Assembly: GCA_028826165.1 (NCBI GenBank)
Contig: JAPDFW010000113.1
Span: 1-64,000 of the forward strand
DNA from: Anaeramoeba ignava
Lineage: Eukaryota; Metamonada; Anaeramoebidae
Direction: 5' to 3'
DNA length: 64,000 nucleotides
Shown here: positions 1 through 12,000 of the stretch, piece after piece
Layout: every line of letters begins with the position of its first letter
Numbering within the stretch: position 1 is the first letter of the stretch
Position numbers and translations under genes: made by a program
The notes under the pieces: model-generated
Told to the model about the DNA's origin: nothing
Seen by the model: only the letters and a program-made list of their open reading frames with translations
The model's database searches: none

Positions 1-880
1 TAATTTTAATATTTCAATCCAAAATATAATTTTAATAATTCAATCCAAAATATATAATTTTTAATATTTAAATTCAAAATATAATTTTAAAAATTTCAAT
101 TCAAAAATATAATTTTTAAAATTTCAATTCAAAAATATAATATTTCAATTCAAAATATAATTTTAATATTCAATTCAAAATATAATTTTAAAATTCAATT
201 CAAAATATAATTTTAAAATTTCAATTCAAAATATAATTTTAATATTTCAATTCAAAATATAATTTTAATATTTCAATTCAAAATATAATTTTAATATTTC
301 AATCCAAAATATAATTTTAATATTTCAATTCAAAATATAATTTTAATATTTCAATTCAAAATATAATTTTAATATTTCAATCCAAAATATAATTTTAAAA
401 TTTCAATTCAAAATATAATTTTTATATTCAATTCAAAATTAAAATTCAATCCAAAATATAATTTTAATATTTCAATTCAAAATATAATTTTAATATTTCA
501 ATTCCAAAATATAATTTTAATATTCAATTCAAAATATAATTTTTAAATCTAAAATATAATTTTAAATTTCAATTCAAAATATAATTTTAATATTTCAATT
601 CAAAATATAATTTTAATATTTCAATCCAAAATATAATTTTAATATTTCAATTCAAAATATAATTTTAATCAATTCAAAATATAATTTTAATATTTCAATT
701 CAAAATATAATTTTAATATTTCAATCCAAAATATAATTTTAATATTTCAATTCAAAATATAATTTTAATATTCAATTCAAAATATAATTTCAATTCAAAA
801 TATAATTTTAATATTCAATTCAAAATATAATTTTAAAATTCAATTCAAAATAATTTTTATATATGATTCAAAAATATAAT
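1..880. repeat. AT-rich tandem minisatellite inside an intron
   Basis: Imperfect tandem copies of a unit of roughly 27-29 bp (core ATATAATTTTAATATTTCAA plus TTCAAA) fill the left edge. The array starts just past a splice-donor-like GTATAT at the end of the last visible exon of the RBBP4-like gene. It therefore reads most simply as the 5' part of a large intron whose downstream exons lie outside the window. On the sense (minus) strand the unit contains almost no AG or GT. Confidence 0.8.
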
Positions 881-892
881 TTTTATATATAC

Positions 893-2060
893 ATGATCAG
901 AAGAACATGTTGCAAAAATAAATTCAGAATGTGGATGAAAATCAAGATAATTAACTTCTCCTTCATGTCCTTCTATTTCATATAAAGGACCTGTTAATTC
1001 TCTTGTATCAAATATAGTAAACTTTTTATTTTTACTTGTAACTCCAAATAATGAATCTCTTTTTTTATGCCAAGAAACATGCTTTTTTTAAAATTTTTTG
1101 ATTTATATTCAATTATTATCAATATATAATTATTAATTGATTTTTACTTTAATTTCTGAATCCATTTTCTTATTTTGAATTGTTTCTTTTTTTTCTGCAT
1201 TAATATTAAAAATATCAATTTCTCCTTTATAATTTCCTGTTAATAAAAATCCTTCTTTTTGATAATTCCAAGATAATCCATTTCTAATTTAAAAAAAAAA
1301 ATATTTAATATTTAATATTCCAAATCAAATATTCAATAATAAATATCAAACCCTCCTTCAGAAATATTATATTCTAATATTGGATTCTTATTTAAAATTT
1401 GTTTTTCTTTTTGATTTATATTTTCATAAGTATTTGATATTTTGGAAATATCATAAATAAATATTTTTCCTTTATTTGTAATTGTAGAAATAATATTAGA
1501 ATTTTGAGGCATAATTCTAACTTTATTAACATTTCCTTGATGTTGAATTTTATCAACAATTCTAATCATTGGATGATCTTCTAAATTTTGCTTTTTTGTT
1601 TGAATTGTTGATTTTTGATTTTCTTGTGAATCAAATTGTGTTTCATCAATAGGTATATTTATTGATAAAAAATAAAGAAAATTATCTTCTAATTTTTTGG
1701 ATTTTGATCCTAAAACAATTTCTTGAATATTTTTTGAATTTTGAGTTGAATTTCTAAATTAAATTTTTTTTTGATATAAATTTTTTAATTTTTTTCTTTT
1801 TTTCTTTTCTTTATTTTTTTTTTCACTTTGAATTTATTGGAAACCATTCAATGCTTGATATTTCTGTTTCTATTGGAAAAGTAAATAATAAATCATAAAA
1901 GAAATGGTGCATTTTCTTCCAAATTGAAAATTCTTCTTCAATTATTTTTGATTTATCTTTTTTTTTTTTTTTAAATAAAATTTTTTTTATTAAATTTTTC
2001 TTTTTAAAATTATTAAGAAATAAATTTAAAAAATTAACCAAAATGTTCTGGTGCTGCCAT
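893..2060 (-). CDS. RBBP4: RBBP4/RBBP7/MSI1-like WD40 histone chaperone, 3' end outside window
   Basis: Five exons can be joined in phase: 2039-2060 (MAAPEHF plus one base), a second from about 1930 to 1828 with the IIEEEFSIWKK helix, a third from about 1759 to 1342, a fourth from about 1287 to 1132, and a fifth from about 1079 to 893. The product matches the N-terminal helix and first WD repeats of RBBP4/7: an EE(F/Y)xIWKK...FFYDLLFT helix, the HQGNVNKVRIMPQN segment, SEGG-NGLSWN, HVSWHKKRDSLFG, and EGEVNYLDFHP. RBBP4/7 proteins bind histone H3-H4 in CAF-1, PRC2, NuRF and HDAC complexes in the nucleus. About half of the seven-bladed propeller is visible; the rest should lie beyond the repeat-filled intron at 1-892. 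The start is the only ATG giving this N-terminus, and the upstream strand carries a CATTTTT tract. Confidence 0.87.
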
Positions 2061-2175
2061 TTTAAATTTTTAATTTAAATTTTTAATTTTTAAATTTTTA
2101 TTTTAAAAATTTTGAAGAAAAATGAAAAATAATTTATTAAAAATAAAATAAATTTTTCAATTAAATTTTCTTTTT

Positions 2176-4289
2176 TCAATCAAATCTTGTTTTAATATTA
2201 TCATTTGAATCTTCTTTTGATGAACTATTTTATAAAAAAATAATTAAAAAAAAGTGGAATAAAAAATATAAATAAAAAAGTGGAATAAAAATAATAAAAT
2301 AAAAATTTACTTTTTAAATGTCATAAATTTCATAATATTTTCTAATGATTCTTTTAATGAATTTAATGTAATTTGTTGAGAAAAAATAATCTAAAAATAA
2401 TTTTAAAAAAAATTAAATTAAATATTTTTTTTAAAAAGAAAGAAAATGATTAAAAAAAAAATAAACCTGTTTAAGATTTGTATTAAGAAAAAGAATTGAA
2501 AGAAGAAATTTTTCTCTTGAAACATTTTTAAGATAAAGTGGAAAACTATTTTTATAAATAAATGAATATAAATTTATAATTTTTAATTTTAAATTTTAAA
2601 AAGAAAAACCTTGTTTGAATATTTGAAGAAATTTCATCACAAATTGTTGAACGAGAACCTTTTAATTCAATAGGATATCTTAAAGGAACCTTTTTTTTTT
2701 TTTATAAAAATTTAAATTTTTTTGGATCGTTTTAAATTGCTTTTTAATTTACTTCTAAATAAAGAGAAAGTATATGTAAAATTTGTGCTAAAAAACCTAA
2801 ACAAGTTGAAATTTTTTCATCTGTATTATTATTATGATTAATATGTAAAAATTCAACTTTTTCAATTAAATATCCATTATTATCAGGAAGTTTTTCAATA
2901 GGAAATATTTTTTGAATATCTTGAAGCATTGTTTCTTTTCTTGATTTAATACAACTAATAAGTTTTTGATGTTCTTTACTATATTTTTATTTATTATTTA
3001 TTTTTTTGAATTATTATTTTTTTTTGAATAATATTTTTGGATTATTTTTTTTGATTTATTTTTTTTTTACAACATATTTCTTAGTTTTTGTTCTTCTATC
3101 ACTAAATTTTGTTTACTTTCTTTCAAACTTTCTAATCCTTTAATTAAATTTGATGTTCTTTTTGTTATATCCTTTTTTTTCTCTTCAAATCTTTTTTTTT
3201 CTTTTTAAATCAATTTAAATATTTATTTAAAAAATTTTTTCCAATTTAAATATTTTTTATAAATTTATTCAATTTAAACCTTGTTCTAAAAGTTGTCGTT
3301 TAAATTTTAAAATTTTTTTAAGTCTTTTTTTCTCAATATGTTGTTCTTGTAAATAATTTATTTTGGAAACAATTTCTCTTTCATTTGAAAATTTTTCTTC
3401 AATATTTCCCATCATTTCTTCTTGTTCTTGTTTTAATTCTCTCAATTTTTTACATGAAAATGTAAAACTAAATTTAAATTAATGATAAGAAAATTTTTTT
3501 TTTTCATATTTTTTTGATATATTTTTTACTCAATAATTTTTAAAAGATTTTCATTTGAATTTGTTTCTATTTTCTTATTTGGAAGACAAACTTTATAAAT
3601 TGCAGACTATTTTTTAATTATTAATTTTTAATTATTAATTTTTAATTTTAATTTTTAATTTTTAATTTTATTTACAATTTTATCAACAATTTTAGAAGTT
3701 GCATAAATTCCATCCAATAATTCAAATAGAATGGATTGATTTGGAAAATTTATTTTTAACTCTTTTAACTTTTTTGAATAAACAAAAATTTAAATAAAAA
3801 TAATAAAAAATTTTAAAAAAATTGTTTTTTACATTTTTACAAATAAATTGTAATTTTGATAAATAAATAATTTCTTCATAAATTATTCCATTATTACTCC
3901 AAATTTTAATTTTAAAGTTTTCCTGAATTAAATTCTCTTTTGGAATATTATCTAATTGTAACCAATCTGGATTCTAAATTAAATTTAAATTTTTTTAATT
4001 TAAATTTTCATTTAAATTTTTTCTCTATTAAATTAATTAAAAGTTACAAGAGTATCTGATAATTGTTCGCTAATATAAAATGATTTAACTTCATTATTTG
4101 AATTTGATGAATCAACTAAATATAAATGAAAGAAGTTAAATTAATTTTAATTTTTTTATTAAAAATTTTTAAATGAAAAAAAATACTTGTTTCTAAAGTA
4201 AAATAAATTAAAGGATGTTGAATTAAATCTAAATCAAAATTTCTTCCTGAAATTGTTTTTAAATAACGAATTCTTCTATATTTAAGCAT
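2176..4289 (-). CDS. UVRAG: UVRAG/Vps38-like autophagy and endosomal PI3K subunit
   Basis: A minus-strand gene of roughly nine short exons separated by AT-rich introns. The N-terminus MLKYRRIRYLKTISGRN, then SFYISEQLSDTL joined to NPDWLQLDN and FKIKIWSNNG, resembles the C2-like start of UVRAG. The middle exons (3080-3560) are Lys/Glu/Leu-rich coiled coil. The C-terminal exons give LQDIQKIFPIE, CLGFLAQILHILSLYLEV joined to VPLRYPIELKGSRSTI, and FPLYFKNVSREKFLLSILFLNTN. These match the UVRAG segment IYPID...VPLRYPI...KGSRSTI...FPLYPK...LLNKNI. UVRAG/Vps38 pairs with Beclin/Atg6 and Vps34 to make PI3P on endosomes and autophagosomes. The stop TGA is at 2176-2178; exon edges in the coiled-coil part are approximate. 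Confidence 0.82.
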
Positions 4290-4298
4290 TATTTTAAA

Positions 4299-4326
4299 AA
4301 TGAAAAAAATGAAAAAAATGAAAAAA
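4299..4326 (-). promoter_or_regulatory. TTTTTCATTTTT tract upstream of UVRAG-like start
   Basis: On the minus strand three tandem CATTTTTTT units lie within 40 bp upstream of the start codon at 4289. The same tract precedes most starts in the window, so it may be a core promoter or 5'UTR element; no function is shown. Confidence 0.4.
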
Positions 4327-4447
4327 TTTTTTTTTAATTAAATTTGAAAAAAAGCAAAAAAAAAAAAAGAACTTAAAAGTAAAAAAATTTTTTTTCTCAT
4401 CAAAAAAAAAAAAAAATTTAATTCAATTCAATTCAATTCAATTCAAA

Positions 4448-5646
4448 TTAATTATCTCCATGAAATAAATGGGAATCCAAATCATCCGTTATTTTTGAAT
4501 AAGGTTGATCCACTTTTGTTTCTTCTTTTCTAAAAGTATTCATTCCAGCAGGAGTTGAATCAGCAGATTCAAGAGCAGCCAAACCAGCTTTTGAGATACC
4601 TTTTTGAGCAGCAATAGCACGTTGATTTCTCCATAAAATAAAAATAACGGCAATTGAACCAGCAATAGCAAAACTTAAGAAGACAATAACAGAAGTGCAA
4701 ATTTTGCTTTGTTTTTTTGGATCGCTAGTAGAAATCATTCCACAAATTAAAATGAAAGAAAGAACGGTGAAGAAAAGAGCCAAATAATGAACCCAATAAG
4801 TGTATTTTTGAACTTTTGGTTGTCTTTGAAAAATCGGCAATAAGTGGAACAAGTGCAACAACAGGAGAATAGCAAGCATGATGAGTGCAGCAGGGCATCT
4901 TGTCTTTGTTTCATCCTCGCACGAGTTGTTGAGAAGATCATCCAGCATGCCAGTAAGACCTGCGAAGCCTTGCTGGACATATATGACATAATTTTGAGGT
5001 GGCTGACTGGAAATTGCTTCCAACGCCTTCATCATATCTTCCTTATTAGTTGAATTATTATCAACGCCAATACAATAAATATCAACATCGTCATTCTTCA
5101 GTGAGTTTGCTGCGGCTATGATATCACTTGCGCTATTGTGATTGTCATTTCCGTCTGTCAAAAGAATGGCAATTTTCTGTCCATCACGACCTTGTTGATC
5201 AAAAGTTTGCTTTGCTAATGATAAGGCTTCGACTAGGTTTGTTGTGGTACCAATCGTAGGCTGATTTGATAGCCCTATTTCAATGGCGCATTTGGTACCT
5301 GTAAGGCACATGGTAAGAACTGCTGTGCCAGCAAATTGTATAATTCCTGCTCTTGCTCCATTTGGTGATATTTTTAACTTATCAACTCCATCATTTACAA
5401 AATTTTCTACTTCTTGCCAATCACTTGGTAATACGCTTTGTGAATGATCTAATAGAAATATTACATCTGCTGTTATATCACATACACCTTTTATTTATTG
5501 ATATTTTTTCAATTATTTTTTTTATTATTTTTTCAATTATTTTTTTCAATTATTTTTTATTTTTTATTTTTACTTTCTTTTTGTGAATCTGAAATGGAAA
5601 TTTTTATTAAAAGAATTAGAAAAAGAAATGATAAAAAGAAATTCAT
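4448..5646 (-). CDS. Secreted-type VWA-domain protein with three membrane helices
   Basis: Two exons (5574-5646 and 4448-5487) encode 370 residues. Exon 1 is a clean signal peptide (MNFFLSFLFLILLIKISIS), and the intron has GTAAAA and an AG ending. A von Willebrand factor A domain follows at about residues 26-210. It keeps the metal-ion-dependent adhesion site: DHSQS (DxSxS), the GTTTN threonine loop and TDGND. Three hydrophobic segments follow (about 222-242, 255-276, 288-310), then a cytoplasmic tail with a YSKI motif. By family analogy it would bind a ligand through Mg2+ at the cell surface or in a lumen; the ligand is unknown. Codon use from about 4850 to 5300 is richer in G and C than in the neighbours. 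Confidence 0.8.
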
Positions 5647-5809
5647 TTTTCAATTTAAAAAAAAAAATGAAAAAAATTTAAAATGAAAAAAATTTTTATT
5701 ATTTGATTTTTTAAAAGAAAAAAAAACAATTTCAAAAAGAAAAAAGAAAAAGAAAAAATTCCAAAAAAAAAAAGTGGAATAAATTGAAAAAGAAAATAAA
5801 AGGAATTTT

Positions 5810-7713
5810 TTAATCAGAATTTGAACTTAATGAAACATCTTTTTTATCTTTTTTTTTATCACTTTTTTTATCATCTTTTTTATCATCTGATTCTGCAAAT
5901 TGATTTAATTTATCCAATAATTCTTTGTTTTTTTTTATTGTTTCATCAGATAATTCTTCAATATTTTCAACTGGTGGTGGAATATCTTCTATTTTTTTCA
6001 TTTCTTTTTCTTCTTTGATTTTTTCTTTTCTTTTAATTGTTTTTCTTCTTGTTTTAGATGTTTGTTTTTGTGCTTCTTCAAGTGCTGCTGCTGTTAAATA
6101 ACTCATTGAATCAAATCTCAAACTTTTATCCGATTTCAAAATTCAAAATTCAAAATTCAATTTTAATTTTAATTTTAATTTTAATTTTAATTTTATAAAT
6201 GAATTTTAATTTCAATTTTAATTTTATAAATGAATTTTAATTTTAATTTTAATTTTAAATTAAATTTTAATTTTAATTTTAATTTTAATTTTAATTTTAA
6301 TTTTAAATTCGAAATGAATTTGAATTTTAATTTTAATTTTAAATTCAAAATGAATTTTAATTTTAATTTTTAATTTTAATTTTAATTTTAATTTTAATTT
6401 TAAATTTTAATTTTATAAATGAATTTTATAAATGAATTTTAATTTTAATTTTAAATTTAATTTCATAAATGAATTTTAATTTTAATTTTAATTTTAATTT
6501 TAATTTTAATTTTAATTTTAATTTTAATTTTAATTTTAATTTTAATTTTAATTTTAATTTTAATTTTAATTTTAATTATTTTAATTTTAATTTTAATTTT
6601 AATTTTAATTTTAATTTTAATTTTAATTTTAAATTTTAATTTTTTTAAATAAATATTTTACCTAATTTGTTCTGAAACAAAAATCATTAAAATTAAAGAA
6701 ATTAATGTTGCAACCCACCAAGCTCCTGAATCAGGAAATTCTTTTGTAACAGCAGATACAATAATAAAATAAATGAAAAACCAAGTTAAACCATAATCTG
6801 CCATCTAAAATGTTTTTATCCGATTTTTAATTTTAAATTTAATTTTTAAATTTTAATTTTAATTTTAATTATAAATTTTAATTTTAATTTTAATTATAAT
6901 TTTAATTATAATTATAATTATAATTTTATATTTTAATTTTAATTTTATAAATAAATTTTAATTTTAAATTTTAATTTTAATTTTAATTTTAATTTTAAAT
7001 TTTAATTTTAATTTTAATTTTGATTTAAATTTTAAATTTTAAAATTAAATTTATAAATGAATTTTAAATTTAATTTTAATTTTAAATTTTAATTTTAATT
7101 TTAATTTTAATTTTAATTTTAATTTTAATTTTAATTTTAATTTTTAATTTTAATTTTAATTATAAATTTATAAATGAATTTATTTTAATTTTAATTATAA
7201 TTTTAATTTTAATTTTAAATTTATAAATGAATTTATTTTAATTTTAATTATAATTTTAAAATGAATTTTAATTTTTACTTTTCTTGCATTATGTAGAATT
7301 GCTGTTGAAATAATTGTATGTAATAAACCTGAAAAAATTAAACTAAAAGTTGTAATTAAACCTCTTGCAGTTCTAAATTGAAATTCTTTTGCATTCCATA
7401 ATTGAGAATAAGTAAATAATTCATAATTAAAAGTATCAAATCCAACAAGAACAAATTGAAATTCAATAAAAAACATAATCTTTTTAATTTATAAAAAAAA
7501 TTAAATAAAAAGAAGAAAAATTTTTTATTTAAAATTTTATTTTTATTTTTATTTTTATTAAAGAAAATTTACTTGAAGAATAATAATTGTAAAAAATGTA
7601 CCAGTTGGTGAAATTTCAAGAATATCTGGTCTTTTCTTTTTATGTTCAATTCTTAAACAACAAAATGTTACAAGAAGAAAAAATGCTGCAACAACAAAAA
7701 ACAAATACCACAT
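5810..7713 (-). CDS. Multi-spanning membrane protein with charged tail, unknown function
   Basis: Four exons join in phase (7573-7713, 7279-7479, 6662-6804, 5810-6122) to give 265 residues. Hydrophobic stretches suggest about five membrane helices: LFFVVAAFFLLVTFCCL near the N-terminus, GTFFTIIILQIMFFIEF across the first splice, LITTFSLIFSGLLHTIIS, YGLTWFFIYFIIVSAV and WWVATLISLILMIFVSE. The final exon is a hydrophilic tail, first Lys/Arg-rich, then PPP, then alternating Asp/Lys/Ser. I do not recognise the family. Introns 2 and 3 are expanded by TTTTAA repeats, and both carry the sequence ATCGGATAAAA close to the 3' splice site. Start: the only ATG before the first hydrophobic segment, preceded by a strong CATTTTT tract. 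Confidence 0.72.
6123..6661 (-). repeat. (TTTTAA)n-type repeat filling intron 3
   Basis: About 540 bp of TTTTAA hexamers with occasional ATAAATGAA interruptions, bounded by a GTAAAA donor at 6661-6660 and an AG acceptor after ATCGGATAAA at about 6124. Confidence 0.85.
6805..7278 (-). repeat. (TTTTAA)n-type repeat filling intron 2
   Basis: About 470 bp of the same TTTTAA family with ATAA interruptions, between the GTAAAA donor at 7278 and the TTTTAG acceptor at 6805-6806. Confidence 0.85.
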
Positions 7714-7737
7714 TCTTTTTATTAATTCAAAAAAAAA

Positions 7738-7776
7738 ATGAAAAAATGAAAAATGAAAAATGAAAAATGAAAAATG
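7738..7776 (-). promoter_or_regulatory. Repeated CATTTTT tract upstream of membrane-protein gene
   Basis: Five tandem TGAAAAA units on the plus strand (CATTTTT on the coding strand) stand 25-60 bp upstream of the start at 7713. Same motif class as upstream of most starts here. Confidence 0.4.
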
Positions 7777-7779
7777 GGA

Positions 7780-8770
7780 ATAGATTTAATTTAATATTTA
7801 ATTTATAAATTAATTTAAAAATATAATTTAATATTTAATTTTATTATTAAAATAATAATTTAATGTTTTAGATTTAAATATTTTATTATTTAAATATTTA
7901 ACATAAAAATATAAAAAATAAGAATAGATTTAATTTATTATTTAATTTATAAATTATTTAAAAATATAATTTAATATTTAATTTTATGTTTAAAATAATA
8001 ATTTAATGTTTTAGATTTAAATATTTTATTATTTAAATATTTAACATATAAATATAAAAAATGAAAATAGATTTAATTTAATATTTAATTTATAAATTAA
8101 TTTAAAAATATAATTTAATATTTAATTTTATTATTAAAATAATAATTTATTGTTTTTAGATTTAAATATTTTATTATTTAAATATTTAACATAAAAATAT
8201 AAAAATAAGAATAGATTTAATTTAATATTTAATTTATAAATTAATTTAAAAATATAATTTAATATTTAATTTTATGTTTAAAATAATAATTTATTGTTTT
8301 AGATTTAAATATTTTATTATTTAAATATTTAACATATAAATATAAAAATAAAAATAAGAATAGATTTAATTTAATATTTAATTTATAAATTAATTTAAAA
8401 ATATAATTTAATATTTAATTCAATTATTAAAATAATAATTTATTGTTTTAGATTTAAATATTTTATTATTTAAATATTTAACATAAAATATAAAAAATAA
8501 GAATAGATTTAATTTAATATTTAATTTATAAATTAATTTAAAAATATAATTTAATATTTAATTTTATGTTTAAAATAATAATTTAATGTTTTAGATTTAA
8601 ATATTTTATTATTTAAATATTTAAACATATAAAATATAAAAATGAGAATAGATTTAATTTAATATTTAATTTATAAATTAATTTAAAAATATAATTTAAT
8701 ATTTAATTTTATTATTAAAATAATAATTTATTGTTTTAGATTTAAATATTTTATTATTTAAAAATATTTT
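7780..8770. repeat. Satellite of about 143 bp units (family A), about seven copies
   Basis: Near-identical units begin at AGATTTAATTTAATATTT and end in AACATAAAAATATAAAAA. They differ mainly in AATTTTATTATT versus AATTTTATGTTT and in one or two indels. The last copy decays into unique AT sequence at 8770-9060, where I see no gene. The same family recurs inverted at about 14090-14290 and 18470-19380, framing the two BTB-TLDc genes. Confidence 0.85.
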
Positions 8771-9066
8771 CAATTTATTTCTTTATTAAATAATTTTTTA
8801 ATAATAAATTATAATTGATTTGTTTCTTATTTTATATTTTATAAAATATTTTACAATTAATAATAATTAATTTCTATTTTCAATTTTTATATATTTTTGA
8901 TTTTTGATTTTTTTTCAATTTAATCTTCTTTTTAATAATATTTTTAAATTAAAATTAAATTGTTTAAAATTGGATTTGTTTCTTATTTATTGATTTGAAG
9001 AATTTAAATTGATTGAAAGTAAATGAAAATTGAATTAAATTTTGAAAAAAAAATTAAAAAAAGTTT

Positions 9067-12000
9067 TTAAATGAAATAAGTCTCAAGTTCATCAACAACC
9101 CATTTATTATAAGAACCAGCTAAATAACTTTTAGATTCATTTGTTGCTTCTTGAATTCCATTAGGTAGATTATAACTAGTACCAAAATTTGAATGACCAG
9201 GTTGTAAATTAGAAGATAATTTGAAATCATAATCTATTTTAATAAAAATAATTAATTTTAATAATAATTAATAATAATTTAATTTAAAATTAATTTTATT
9301 TTAAATTTAAATAATAATATTATTTATTATATTAATATTTTGGATTATTTATTAATTTAATTTTAATTATAATAAAATATTTGAAAAAAAGTGGAATAAA
9401 TAATTTAATAAAGATAAATAATTAATTTTAATAATAATTAATAATAATTTAATTTAAAATTAATTTTATTTTAAATTGAAATAATAATATTATTTATTAT
9501 ATTAATATTTTGGATTATTTATTAATTTAATTTTAATTATAATAATAAATATTTATTAAATATAAATTATTTACTATCTATTTTAATAAATATAAATAAT
9601 TAATTTTAATAATAATTAATAATAATTTAATTTAAAATTAATTTTATTTTAAATTGAAATAATAATATTATTTATTATATTAATATTTTGTATTATTTAT
9701 TAATTTAATTTTAATTATAATAATAAATATTTATTAAATATAAATTATTTACAAGCTATTTTAATAAAGATAAATAATTAATTTTAATAATAATTAGTAA
9801 TAATTTAATTTAAAATTAATTTTATTTTTAAATTGAAATAATAATATTATTTATTATATTAATATTTTGGATTATTTATTAATTTAATTTTAATTATAAT
9901 AAAATATTTGAAAAAGTGGAATAAATAATTTAATAAAGATAAATAATTAATTTTAATAATAATTAATAATAATTTAATTTAAAATTAATTTTATTTTTAA
10001 ATTGAAATAATAATATTATTTATTATATTAATATTTTGGATTATTTATTAATTTAATTTTAATTATAATAATAAATATTTATTAAATATAAATTATTTAC
10101 TATCTATTTTAATAAAGATAAATAATTAATTTTAATAATAATTAATAATAATTTAATTTAAAATTAATTTTATTTTTAAATTGAAATAATAATATTATTT
10201 ATTATATTAATATTTTGGATTATTTATTAATTTAATTTTAATTATAATAATAAATATTTATTAAATATAAATTATTTACAATCTATTTTAATAAAGATAA
10301 ATAATTAATTTTAATAATAATTTAATAATAATTTAATTTAAAATTAATTTTATTTTAAATTGAAATAATAATATTATTTATTATATTAATATTTTGGATT
10401 ATTTATTAATTTAATTTTAATTATAATAAAATATTTGAAAAAGTGGAATAAATAATTTAATAAAGATAAATAATTAATTTTAATAATAATTAATAATAAT
10501 TTAATTTAAAATTAATTTTATTTTAAATTGAAATAATATTATTATTTATTATATTAATATTTTGGATTATTTATTAATTTAATTTTAATTATAATAATAA
10601 ATATTTATTAAATATAAATTATTTACTCTCTATTTTAATAAAGATAAATAATTAATTTTAATAATAATTAATAATAATTTAATTTAAAATTAATTTTATT
10701 TTAAATTGAAATAATAATATTATTTATTATATTAATATTTTGGATTATTTATTAATTTAAATTATAATAATAAATATTTATTAAATATAAATTATTTACC
10801 AACTATTTTAATAAAGATAAATAATTAATTTTAATAATAATTAATAATAATTTAATTTAAAATTAATTTTATTTTAAATTGAAATAATAATATTATTTAT
10901 TATATTAATATTTTGGATTATTTATTAATTTAATTTTAATTATAATAATAAATATTTATTAAATATAAATTATTTACAAACTATTTTAATAAAGATAAAT
11001 AATTAATTTTAATAATAATTAATAATAATTTAATTTAAAATTAATTTTATTTTAAATTAAAATAATAATATTATTTATTATATTAATATTTTTGGATTAT
11101 TTATTAATTTAATTTTAATTATAATAATAAATATTTATTAAATATAAATTATTTACTAACTATTTTAATAAAGATAAATAATTAATTTTAATAATAATTA
11201 ATAATAATTTAATTTAAAATTAATTTTATTTTAAATTGAAATAATAATATTATTTATTATATTAATATTTTGGATTATTTATTAATTTAATTTTAATTAT
11301 AATAATAAATATTTATTAAATATAATTTATTTACTCCTATTTTAATAAAAATAAATAATTAATTTTAATAATAATTAATAATAATTTAAATTTAAAATTA
11401 ATTTTAAATTGAAATAATAATATTATTTATTATATTGATATTTTGGATTATTTATTAATTTAATTTTAATTATAATAATAAATATTTATTAAATATAAAT
11501 TATTTACTCTCTATTTTAATAAATATAAATAATTAATTTTAATAATAATTAATAATAATTTAATTTAAAATTAATTTTATTTTAAATTGAAATAATAATA
11601 TTATTTATTATATTGATATTTTAGATTATTTATTAATTTAATTTTAATTATAATAATAAATATTTATTAAATATAAATTATTTACTCTCTATTTTAATAA
11701 ATATAAATAATTAATTTTAATAATAATTAATAATAATTTAATTTAAAATTAATTTTATTTTAAATTAAAATAATAATATTATTTATTATATTAATATTTT
11801 GGATTATTTATTAATTTAATTTTAATTATAATAATAAATATTTATTAAATATAAATTATTTACTCTCTATTTTAATAAATATAAATAATTAATTTTAATA
11901 ATAATTAATAATAATTTAATTTAAAATTAATTTTATTTTAAATTAAAATAATAATATTATTTATTATATTAATATTTTGGATTATTTATTAATTTAATTT

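Noticed and set aside
1-880. Telomeric or centromeric repeat at the window edge
   Set aside because: The unit is not telomere-like, and the array begins right after a splice donor of an unfinished WD40 gene, so an intron is simpler.
7780-8770. CRISPR array
   Set aside because: Units are head-to-tail satellites without unique spacers, in a eukaryotic genome.
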